This document shows positions 1-5,211 of a DNA stretch of 5,265 nucleotides, one piece after another. The position numbers were made by a program, and so were the translations under genes. The DNA lies in the NCBI GenBank assembly GCA_026990885.1, contig JALXCO010000191.1, positions 1 to 5,265 on the forward strand. Direction: 5' to 3'. Under the pieces are notes generated by a model. That model was not told where the DNA came from, did not search any database, and worked only from the letters and a program-made list of their open reading frames with translations. Within the stretch, counting starts at the first letter, position 1, and each line of letters begins with the position of its first letter. The stretch comes from Desulfurococcales archaeon (lineage in GTDB: Archaea; Thermoproteota; Thermoprotei_A; Sulfolobales; AG1).

Positions 1-657
1 ATCCATGTGGTCCAGCACAACCACATCTCTCCAGCCAATAAATCTGGATAGCCCCCTATTAATCAGGGTCTGGGCTATATCCAGCGTATACAGCGAGAAG
101 CAGCTCGCAACAATCATCACGGAGCCCTCCACGAACATGCCGTTCAGTCTCTCCTCAAAGAATTTGGGTAGAACCGCTAGGTAGGCCTCGGTTGAGTTGA
201 AGGGGAATGCTCTAGTCGCTATCCAGTTTCTCTTCAGCTCGCTGTATTCATCGCTCCATTTGAGGCCCGTGAACAGCCCGTTTATGGCTCTTAGATTGCC
301 CTCTCTATCTCTATACTCCGCCTTACCCCCGTGTATTCTCAGTATTATTATCTCGTAGCTGGTTAGGTTAGCGTATAGGGATAGATCAACCTCCTCGCCA
401 AGATAGATGTCCACCTCATACCCTTTGCTTCTAAATAGATCCGCTATATAGCTTATCAGCTCGGGGTTCGGGTAATCGATCGAGAGACTGTCTGCGATCA
501 AGACCCTTCCCTTAGCCGCTGTATTCCTCACCTGCAGCTGCGGCTCCTGGGTGTATACAGCTATATAGTATATCAGGGCGCCCGACACCACTATAGCTAT
601 GGCTATTAGAGCCGTGAGTCTACGGGATCTTCTTACTATCCTGGGTATGCGGCGCAA
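1..657 (-). CDS. Membrane-anchored caspase-like (clan CD) protein, C-terminus cut by window edge
   Basis: I translated this frame by hand: 219 codons without a stop from a TTG at 657 to the window edge. An in-frame TAA at 684-682 leaves this TTG as the only usable start, and GAGAGG lies 9 bases upstream of it. Residues 2-13 are rich in Arg, and residues 14-35 form one hydrophobic segment (LTALIAIAIVVSGALIYYIA), so this looks like a signal anchor with the rest outside the cell. The outer domain alternates strands and helices. It has a hydrophobic strand ending in His-Gly-Gly (IIILRIHGG, H109) and later a strand ending in Ala-Ser-Cys (VMIVASC, C186), followed by IGW and DHMD near residues 208-219. 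A strand-HG and strand-C pair is the catalytic layout of caspase/gingipain/CHAT-type peptidases. Those two motifs are visible; protease activity and substrate are inference. The 77-residue His-Cys spacing is long, implying an insert. The missing tail is probably short. It is the last minus-strand gene, behind its own promoter. Confidence 0.72.
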   Translation of the reverse strand, partial: MRRIPRIVRRSRRLTALIAIAIVVSGALIYYIAVYTQEPQLQVRNTAAKGRVLIADSLSIDYPNPELISYIADLFRSKGYEVDIYLGEEVDLSLYANLTSYEIIILRIHGGKAEYRDREGNLRAINGLFTGLKWSDEYSELKRNWIATRAFPFNSTEAYLAVLPKFFEERLNGMFVEGSVMIVASCFSLYTLDIAQTLINRGLSRFIGWRDVVVLDHMD

Positions 658-693
658 TACGATAGCCCTCTCTATATATAATTAAACCCCATG

Positions 694-703
694 GTATAAA
701 AAT
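694..703 (-). promoter_or_regulatory. TATA-type promoter of the caspase-like gene
   Basis: Read on the minus strand the sequence is TATTTTTATACC, an archaeal TATA element with its centre near 699. A start site about 26 bases downstream would fall near 673. That lies just before the GAGAGG ribosome-binding site and about 16 bases before the TTG start at 657. A second AT-rich stretch (TTTAATTATATA, about 686-675) could also serve, but it would put the start site inside the gene. The assignment rests on pattern and spacing only. Confidence 0.45.
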
Positions 704-730
704 ACTGGAGCCGCCGCGATCGGCGTCTCC
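696..730 (-). terminator. Hairpin plus T-run after the four-gene operon
   Basis: On the minus strand, directly behind the hydrolase stop at 734, lies an inverted repeat at 730-707. GGAG pairs with CTCC, one mismatch follows, then CGCCG pairs with CGGCG around a 4-base loop. After it comes AGTATTTTTATA. A GC-rich hairpin followed by five T resembles an intrinsic terminator. In archaea the T-run alone often suffices, so the hairpin may or may not matter. The same T-run is the TATA element proposed for the next gene. Confidence 0.4.
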
Positions 731-733
731 GGG

Positions 734-1390
734 CTATAGGTTTCTAACCAGTATATCCGGGTTGATCATGTATGGGTTGTTGCTTTTCTCATGCCCTATA
801 CTGGTTGAGTTCCCGTGCCCGGGATACACCAAGAGATCATCCGGCAGGTTCCTAAGCATCTTTAAGCTCCTAACCATATCGTGTGGGTTTCCCCCGAAAT
901 CAATTCTACCTATACCCCCAGCAAAGAGGGTGTCTCCCGTAAATATCACTCTAGAACCCAGTATACATACACTCCCGGGTGTGTGCCCGGGTGTCTCTAT
1001 TATCTTGAACTTCTCTCCACCAACATCTATGGATGATAGCTCAACTATGTCTCTATCTATCTCTGGGGGGTCCCCAGGATCTATGCCGAGGTAGCTTCTG
1101 GCTATTGCGTATGATTTCTTGATTATCTCCACGTCTTTCCTACTCATGTAGAAGGGCGCGCCATACCGCTCCTTCAGCCTGTTTACAGCCATTATATGGT
1201 CGAAGTGGCCGTGGGTGGCTAGAATCATGCCAACCTCCAGGTTTAGCCCGTCTATAAGCCTAGCTATTCTGTCTCCCTCATCGCCGGGGTCTATAACTAC
1301 AGCTCTCCTGCCGTCGTGGAGTATATAGCAGTTTGTTTCTAGAGCACCAACAACTATGGTTTCTATCCTGTATCCCTTCTCCCTCTCCAT
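734..1390 (-). CDS. Metallo-beta-lactamase-fold hydrolase, glyoxalase II (hydroxyacylglutathione hydrolase)-like
   Basis: This 218-residue protein has every metal ligand of the glyoxalase II branch of the metallo-beta-lactamase fold. They are THGHFDH (H60, H62, D64, H65), PGHTPGS (H136), GDTLF (D153) and YPGHG (H192), with NCYIL and the VVIDPGD turn at the N-terminus. The GRIDF segment after D153 and the ending GHEKSNNPY are typical of the short single-domain GloB/YcbL-type proteins of about 210 residues, which lack the C-terminal glutathione-binding domain of eukaryotic glyoxalase II. Such enzymes are soluble, bind two metal ions and split thioesters or related esters. Archaea of this kind generally lack glutathione, so the true substrate is unknown. 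It is the last gene of the operon, 44 bases after the isomerase stop; I see no strong promoter in that gap. ATG at 1390 is the first start, and no convincing Shine-Dalgarno sequence precedes it. Confidence 0.88.
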   Translation of the reverse strand: MEREKGYRIETIVVGALETNCYILHDGRRAVVIDPGDEGDRIARLIDGLNLEVGMILATHGHFDHIMAVNRLKERYGAPFYMSRKDVEIIKKSYAIARSYLGIDPGDPPEIDRDIVELSSIDVGGEKFKIIETPGHTPGSVCILGSRVIFTGDTLFAGGIGRIDFGGNPHDMVRSLKMLRNLPDDLLVYPGHGNSTSIGHEKSNNPYMINPDILVRNL

Positions 1391-1434
1391 GGTCCCATCT
1401 TCAAGCTACTGCTTCGGATGCGCCACTGCATCAT

Positions 1435-2430
1435 CTATATTGGTTCTGACTCATCGAAGTTTATAACGCTTATCGCCTCGCCTATCTCGTGTCCTAGATA
1501 GTCCTTAATGATTATTGATGCTGATCTGGGCGGTATAATGCCTATCTCAGTCACGATCGCATCGATATATTCGGGGGGTGTAGCATCGAAAGCAGGGTTC
1601 CACACCCGAACACCGATGGGCGGGTTCTCTACAACCTCGCTAGCGTCCCTCTCCTCAATGAGCACGTACTCGCCGAAGTATGTTCTTGGGGAGAACTTGT
1701 ATGTTTCGGCAGCAACTATAAACGGGATCGACATGTTTTTTGCTATAAGGGCTATCTGGGAGGTCCCCACCTTATTTATTAGGGCTCCGTTTGAGGTTAT
1801 TGTATCAGCCCCCACTATAACAAGATCCACGTTCCTGAGCGCGGTATATATGCCTGTATCCGTTATCATTCTGACCCTCACCCCTTTGCTCGCTAGGGTC
1901 CTCGCGGTTATGTATCCCTGGTACTTGGGTCTTGTTTCGGTGGCTATAACCTGTATGTCTTTGCCTGACTCGTGGGCCCTGATCATTATCGACGCTGCAG
2001 CGGAGGAGTTGCAGTGTGTGAGTATTACCGATCCATCCTCAACTATTCTTGCACCGAACTCAGCGATTTTTTCTATAGCCTCCCTGGAGTAGGATATGAA
2101 CCTCTCCGCTGCATCGACAACCGCTTTAACAGCCTCCTCAACACTGCTGAACCTGCCTGTTTTTATCGGTTTGAGGGTTAGCGATACAGCGTTTGGCAGC
2201 GATACGGCTGTGGGTCTAGTATTAACCAGCACCCTACCCACATGCTCGATGTATCTGATGAAATCCTCTACACTGCCTTCTCTATAGGCATATTTCGATG
2301 CGGCTATAGCTAGGGCTCTCGCCGCGTTTCTAGCTATATTTCCTGCCCCTCTGATCCTCATGGTCTTTATGTCTTCAGCAATCTTCAGCACCTCTCTGGG
2401 GACCTCGAACAGCTTTTTGCTGCTGGCCAT
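1435..2430 (-). CDS. Ribose-1,5-bisphosphate isomerase (eIF2B alpha/beta/delta family)
   Basis: This 331-residue protein matches the archaeal ribose-1,5-bisphosphate isomerases, which are often misannotated as eIF2B delta. Family marks in order are IKTMRIRGAGNIAR (21-34), TRPTAVSLPNA (71-81), THCNSSAA (138-145), ETRPKYQG (165-172), GADTITSNG (207-215), NKVGT (219-223), AETYKFSP (241-248) and WNPAFDATPPEYID (277-290). The two residues known to be catalytic in the Thermococcus enzyme (Cys133 and Asp202) correspond to C140 and D209 here, with the same spacing of 69. The enzyme converts ribose-1,5-bisphosphate, made by AMP phosphorylase and related steps, to ribulose-1,5-bisphosphate for type III RubisCO in the cytoplasm. 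Neither partner gene is in this window. In the family AMP activates the enzyme. Only 6 bases separate its ATG from the stop of the upstream paralogue, and GGGGTG overlapping that gene's end is a plausible ribosome-binding site, so translation is probably coupled. Length is normal for the family. Confidence 0.92.
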   Translation of the reverse strand: MASSKKLFEVPREVLKIAEDIKTMRIRGAGNIARNAARALAIAASKYAYREGSVEDFIRYIEHVGRVLVNTRPTAVSLPNAVSLTLKPIKTGRFSSVEEAVKAVVDAAERFISYSREAIEKIAEFGARIVEDGSVILTHCNSSAAASIMIRAHESGKDIQVIATETRPKYQGYITARTLASKGVRVRMITDTGIYTALRNVDLVIVGADTITSNGALINKVGTSQIALIAKNMSIPFIVAAETYKFSPRTYFGEYVLIEERDASEVVENPPIGVRVWNPAFDATPPEYIDAIVTEIGIIPPRSASIIIKDYLGHEIGEAISVINFDESEPI

Positions 2431-2436
2431 GGCCTG

Positions 2437-3387
2437 CTACACCCCTTGCTTCAGCTTTGATTTCAGCTCGCTATACATGGTTTCCAGGCTCTTGAGGTTG
2501 GGGGGCCACGATCCGTATACCTCCCTAACTATGAAGGGTATAGCTTCCGGGGCTATGAATCCCCTTTCCGTCGCTATAGCATCTATGAGGTCGGGGCTTA
2601 TAGCCTCGAAGAGCGGGGTGATGTTTTTTACGCCCATCTCCTTAAGGTCGCTTGGGATCTCCTCCTCGACGCTCGGTAGCGCTACCATCTCTCCAAAGAT
2701 TGTTTCAGGAAGGATCTTATATGTCCCAGCAACAATATATAGCCTCACCCTAGCCTCTTTAGCGGCTAGAGCCAATACAGCTGAACCCACCTTATTAACT
2801 ACAGCACCGTTTGCGGCTATAGCCTCGGCCCCGAGCATCGCTTTTGTTGCTCTCTCTATAGATGCCCTTATCGCCGAGTCTACTATCAGCGTGGTTTTAA
2901 CCCCTATCCTAGCTAGGTGCTTCGCCATTTCGAGCCCCTCGCCTATGGGTCTGGATTCCGATACTATAACCTCGATCTCGCTTCCCCTGTCATGGGCCCT
3001 CTTAATGGCTTTCAGCACGCTACCGCTGTATGATAGCGTTATTATCACGTCCCCATCCTCTATTCTCTTGGACATTATCTCCGCTGCTCTATCGGTTGCC
3101 TGGTTCACCTCATCTATGATCCTCTCAACCATCTCGTCTATGGTTCTGGCTATATCCTCTATATTGTTTGGGTTCCCCGCCTCCAGAAGCTTCTCGAATA
3201 TCTTCCTGGTGGTGTTTATGAGCAGAGCCGAGTATCTCCTTGTCTTGTAGGCTTTATATAGGTACTCGATAGCCTCTAGAACGCTACCCCTGTCTTTCCT
3301 GGATGATATCTTTCTGAAGTTATCTATTATATTGATAGCGCTTTCCGTTGCTCCCAATACGTTTAGGAACTCTCTATGTGTGTGCAT
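2437..3387 (-). CDS. eIF2B alpha-like protein, paralogue of the adjacent isomerase without its catalytic residues
   Basis: This 316-residue protein belongs to the eIF2B alpha/beta/delta and isomerase superfamily. A helical N-terminal half (about 1-105) is followed by a Rossmann-like half with RIEDGDVIITLSYSGSV (108-124), SESRP (143-147), GAEAIAANG (186-194), NKVGS (198-202) and ATERGFIAPEA (272-282). Aligned with the downstream isomerase, catalytic Cys becomes S119 and catalytic Asp becomes E188, again 69 apart. The SYS and GAE forms are those of eIF2B alpha, whose human member has HAYSR and GAEG. The N-terminal IRGA and RPTAV motifs of the isomerase are also missing. It is therefore unlikely to isomerise ribose-1,5-bisphosphate. 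Binding a nucleotide or sugar phosphate, an interaction with aIF2, or acting as a partner subunit of the isomerase are all possible inferences. Its ATG sits one base after the dehydrogenase stop, and a GGCGGGG about 12 bases upstream may help initiation. Confidence 0.82.
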   Translation of the reverse strand: MHTHREFLNVLGATESAINIIDNFRKISSRKDRGSVLEAIEYLYKAYKTRRYSALLINTTRKIFEKLLEAGNPNNIEDIARTIDEMVERIIDEVNQATDRAAEIMSKRIEDGDVIITLSYSGSVLKAIKRAHDRGSEIEVIVSESRPIGEGLEMAKHLARIGVKTTLIVDSAIRASIERATKAMLGAEAIAANGAVVNKVGSAVLALAAKEARVRLYIVAGTYKILPETIFGEMVALPSVEEEIPSDLKEMGVKNITPLFEAISPDLIDAIATERGFIAPEAIPFIVREVYGSWPPNLKSLETMYSELKSKLKQGV

Positions 3388-3388
3388 T

Positions 3389-4273
3389 TTATTTGCTTTC
3401 CCCGCCGGCTTTTAATACTTGTTTAACTAGGTAGGTATATATTTTTCCATAGTCCTCCTCGGCGTAGCCTGTTCTCGACGCCTCAAGCAGCAGGTTTGCT
3501 GCTGCCGATACCAGGGGTGCGGGGTATCTGCTTCTGTTGAATGTGATCTCTGCATACGTCAGATCTTTTGCCGCGTTCTTAAGCGTGAACGTTTTGGGGT
3601 GGCTCGGATCCTTGAATCTGGATAGGTACAGCTCTATTATCGGGCTGTATTTTGTTGATTTCAGAAGATCTACAAGGTGGTCCCCTAAGCCGTAGGCTTC
3701 AGCGAGAGCCAGTATTTCGGCTGTGTATGTTGCTATCCCTATAAATATCGAGTTCGCTAGAAGCTTGAGTATAGATGCCCTCGGTATATCCCCGAGGTAG
3801 ATGTGTTTCTCCCCTATATAGGCTAGATGCTTCTTCACCTTCTCATACACCTCCTTGTCCCCAGAGATCATTAGGATCAGCCTGCCCGCCTTCGCCTGCG
3901 ACGGTCCCCCCACAACCGGTGATTCTAGGAAGCTGCATCCATGCCTCGCCACCTCCCTACCGAGCCTCAGGTTCAGGTCTGGCGTTACCGTGCTCAGGTT
4001 CACCACCGTCTTCCCCTCTCTGCAGTACTTCATGAAGTCGGAACCAAATACTACGTCTTCGACAGCCTCGTCGTCTGCGAGCATGAGTAGTATTAGATCG
4101 CTTAGGGACACAAGATCGCCCGGAGAGCTCGCCACCCTGACCGGAACCTCCTTGGATAGCTTCTCGGCTTTCTCTATTGTTCTGTTGTATACAACAAGAT
4201 CTATATTCCTCATGGCCAGGTTATAGCCGATCTGGTAACCCATCAAGCCAAGCCCAATAAGCCCGACCCTCAA
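3389..4273 (-). CDS. NAD(P)-dependent beta-hydroxyacid dehydrogenase (3-hydroxyisobutyrate / 6-phosphogluconate dehydrogenase superfamily)
   Basis: This 294-residue protein has the usual length and layout of the family. A Rossmann dinucleotide-binding motif GLGLMG (7-12) opens it, VVYNRT (27-32) ends the second strand, and the substrate-loop signature SPVVGGPSQAKAG is at 118-130. K170 in LKLLANS (169-175) fits the catalytic Lys with N174, and the helical C-terminal domain carries FTLKNAAKD (229-237). Asn-Arg-Thr after the second strand, in place of an acidic residue, is the pattern of NADP users in this family. The loop reads PVVGG where most members have PVSGG, so the Ser that contacts the substrate carboxylate is Val121. 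The substrate cannot be told from sequence; glyoxylate/succinic semialdehyde reductase-like or 3-hydroxyisobutyrate-like roles are options. The start is a TTG at 4273: an in-frame TGA lies just upstream, and GTGAT five bases before the TTG fits the archaeal ribosome-binding site. It is the first gene of the operon. Confidence 0.86.
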   Translation of the reverse strand: MRVGLIGLGLMGYQIGYNLAMRNIDLVVYNRTIEKAEKLSKEVPVRVASSPGDLVSLSDLILLMLADDEAVEDVVFGSDFMKYCREGKTVVNLSTVTPDLNLRLGREVARHGCSFLESPVVGGPSQAKAGRLILMISGDKEVYEKVKKHLAYIGEKHIYLGDIPRASILKLLANSIFIGIATYTAEILALAEAYGLGDHLVDLLKSTKYSPIIELYLSRFKDPSHPKTFTLKNAAKDLTYAEITFNRSRYPAPLVSAAANLLLEASRTGYAEEDYGKIYTYLVKQVLKAGGESK

Positions 4274-4278
4274 ACCGC

Positions 4279-4283
4279 ATCAC
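4279..4283 (-). promoter_or_regulatory. Ribosome-binding site that supports the TTG start of the dehydrogenase
   Basis: GTGAT on the minus strand matches the GGTGAT core complementary to the 3' end of archaeal 16S rRNA and sits 5 bases before the TTG at 4273. A nearby ATG (4281-4279) overlaps it but is in another frame. Confidence 0.5.
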
Positions 4284-4310
4284 TTAAATAATTATTACTG
4301 CTGGGCAAGA

Positions 4311-4322
4311 ATTAAGTATTAA
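4311..4322 (-). promoter_or_regulatory. Candidate promoter of the four-gene operon
   Basis: TTAATACTTAAT on the minus strand is TATA-like. A start site about 26 bases downstream, near 4290, would leave a leader of roughly 15-20 bases that includes the GTGAT site at 4283-4279. A second AT-rich stretch (ATAATTATTTAA, about 4295-4284) is too close to the TTG to drive the full gene. The call rests on spacing and composition only. Confidence 0.35.
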
Positions 4323-4368
4323 TCAGTAAGAAACCCGGAATAAAGGAAACCCTATGCATCATGCCGCA

Positions 4369-4379
4369 ACCTTTTTAAT
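4369..4379 (+). promoter_or_regulatory. Promoter of the tRNA-Arg gene
   Basis: ACCTTTTTAAT on the plus strand resembles an archaeal BRE plus TATA element with its centre near 4375. A start site about 26 bases downstream falls near 4401, just before the first base of the mature tRNA at 4406, which is the usual arrangement for archaeal tRNA genes. Confidence 0.5.
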
Positions 4380-4405
4380 CGATAAATACAATATGGATAA
4401 ATGGT

Positions 4406-4505
4406 GGGCCCGTCGCCTAGCCCGGATAGGGCGCCGGCCTTCTAAGCAGAATGAAGCTCTGCGCGGGAAAGCCGGTGGTCCGGGGTTCGAATCCCCGCGG
4501 GCCCG
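4406..4505 (+). tRNA. tRNA-Arg (anticodon UCU), with a 25-base intron
   Basis: The cloverleaf can be built fully. The acceptor GGGCCCG (4406-4412) pairs perfectly with CGGGCCC (4498-4504). The D stem is GCCT (4415-4418) with GGGC (4429-4432) around a loop holding GG. The anticodon stem is CCGGC (4434-4438) with GCCGG (4471-4475). The variable loop is TGGTC, and the T stem CGGGG/CCCCG encloses TTCGAAT. The discriminator is G at 4505. CCA is not encoded (CCT follows). Without the intron the anticodon loop is CTTCTAA, with TCT at 4441-4443, so the tRNA reads AGA and, by wobble, AGG. These are the most common arginine codons in the genes around it. The gene lies opposite in strand to the operon at its left. 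Confidence 0.93.
4445..4469 (+). other. tRNA intron after anticodon position 37
   Basis: Twenty-five bases lie between A37 and A38 of tRNA-Arg, the canonical archaeal position. Inside, GCAGA (4446-4450) pairs with TCTGC (4458-4462) around a 7-base loop. TTCT (4440-4443) can pair with GGAA (4466-4469), including one G-U pair, to give the short middle helix of a bulge-helix-bulge motif. The 3' side is not a strict 3-4-3 motif, so it is a relaxed form. Because A flanks both junctions, the exact cut could shift by a base without changing the mature tRNA. Confidence 0.8.
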
Positions 4506-4639
4506 CCTAGAGTTTTCAGACTTAACTCAGCGATCCCGCTATAGTTCCATACATGTTTATTGAGCTCTAGATACCTGCATTAACATTATATTTATGGTGT
4601 TCTCTCTATCGATGCGGTTTGATCTATATCTATATACAC

Positions 4640-4649
4640 TTATATATAA
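4640..4649 (+). promoter_or_regulatory. TATA-type promoter of the methyltransferase gene
   Basis: TTATATATAA lies 37 bases before the ATG at 4687. A start site about 26 bases downstream of its centre would fall near 4671, leaving a leader of about 15 bases. No strong Shine-Dalgarno sequence is seen; GGG at 4675-4677 is the only purine cluster. The surrounding spacer (4506-4686) is AT-rich and holds no gene I can support. Confidence 0.45.
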
Positions 4650-4686
4650 TGTCTCTAATATGTAGATCATATTTGGGTATATTGGT

Positions 4687-5211
4687 ATGGATGATGAATG
4701 GTATAGGGATTTTTTCGATGAGCTATACTACGAAACATATAGGCATTTTCAGCATGAGGATAAAAACAGGCTTGAGGCTGAATTCATTAGGAGCTCTCTA
4801 GGTCTCCCTGAGGGTTCAAGGATACTAGATCTCGGTTGCGGGTATGCCAGACACGCTATCTATCCAGCTAAAATGGGTTACCGGGTTATGTGTGTTGATA
4901 TCAGTGAGTATCTCTTGAGTGTTGCTAGGTCGAGGGTTAGGGGGTTTGGTGTTGTGGATCGTGTCGAGATCGTTGCTAGAGATATGAGGGAAATTGATTA
5001 TAGGGAGGAGTTCGATGGAGCATATATGTTTTTCACCACCTTCGGCTATTTCAGCGATCGAGAGAATATAGAGGTAATAAATAAGCTTTCAAGAGCGCTG
5101 AAGTCTGGTGGCAGGGTTCTCATAGATCTATGGAATCCCGCGAGAACAATGCATATAGCATTCGAATATGGCGGGCGCGTCAATAGATGGTTTGAAGCGG
5201 GGGATATATAG
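4687..5211 (+). CDS. Class I SAM-dependent methyltransferase, frame closed early by an apparent frameshift
   Basis: The readable frame gives 174 residues. The SAM-binding motif ILDLGCGYARHA is at 46-57, an acidic residue ends the second strand (VMCVDIS, D71), ARDMREIDY (97-105) supplies the adenine-contacting segment, and FDGAYMFFTTFGYFSD (109-124) and LKSGGRVLIDLW (138-149) cover strands 4 and 5. This is the small-molecule or type 11/25 methyltransferase fold; the substrate is not evident. ATG at 4687 is the only start before an in-frame TAG at 4663. Relatives I would compare with run to about 240-260 residues, so the stop at 5209-5211 removes the last part of the fold, including the substrate-side strands. 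The frame that starts at GTT (5211) continues without a stop to the window edge with a fitting sequence, so the stop is probably not the true end. The gene is transcribed away from the operon, like the tRNA. Confidence 0.78.
   Translation: MDDEWYRDFFDELYYETYRHFQHEDKNRLEAEFIRSSLGLPEGSRILDLGCGYARHAIYPAKMGYRVMCVDISEYLLSVARSRVRGFGVVDRVEIVARDMREIDYREEFDGAYMFFTTFGYFSDRENIEVINKLSRALKSGGRVLIDLWNPARTMHIAFEYGGRVNRWFEAGDI

Noticed and set aside
762..1094. A 110-codon plus-strand frame opposite the hydrolase
   Set aside because: It lies fully inside a well-supported gene with all catalytic motifs on the other strand, and its translation has no recognisable features.
2360..3250. A long 296-codon open frame on the plus strand opposite the eIF2B-like gene, and a related-looking 194-codon frame at 1508-2092 opposite the isomerase
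   Set aside because: Both are antisense shadows of the two paralogues in the same relative phase, which is why they resemble each other. They are rich in Ser and Ala in a low-complexity way, show no family motif and have no start signals.
3775..4226. Plus-strand frames of 86 and 123 codons opposite the dehydrogenase
   Set aside because: Pro/Ser-rich antisense shadows of a gene whose motifs are intact.
4486..4505. The 3' end of tRNA-Arg as an integration (att) site for a mobile element
   Set aside because: I found no repeat of the tRNA 3' end elsewhere in the window and no integrase or element-like genes nearby.
4354..4563. A 69-codon plus-strand frame covering the tRNA
   Set aside because: It reads straight through the tRNA-Arg gene and its intron; the cloverleaf explains the sequence.
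4621..4650. The TATATA-rich stretch as a possible simple-sequence repeat of interest
   Set aside because: It is short and irregular, and is best explained as promoter DNA of the methyltransferase gene.
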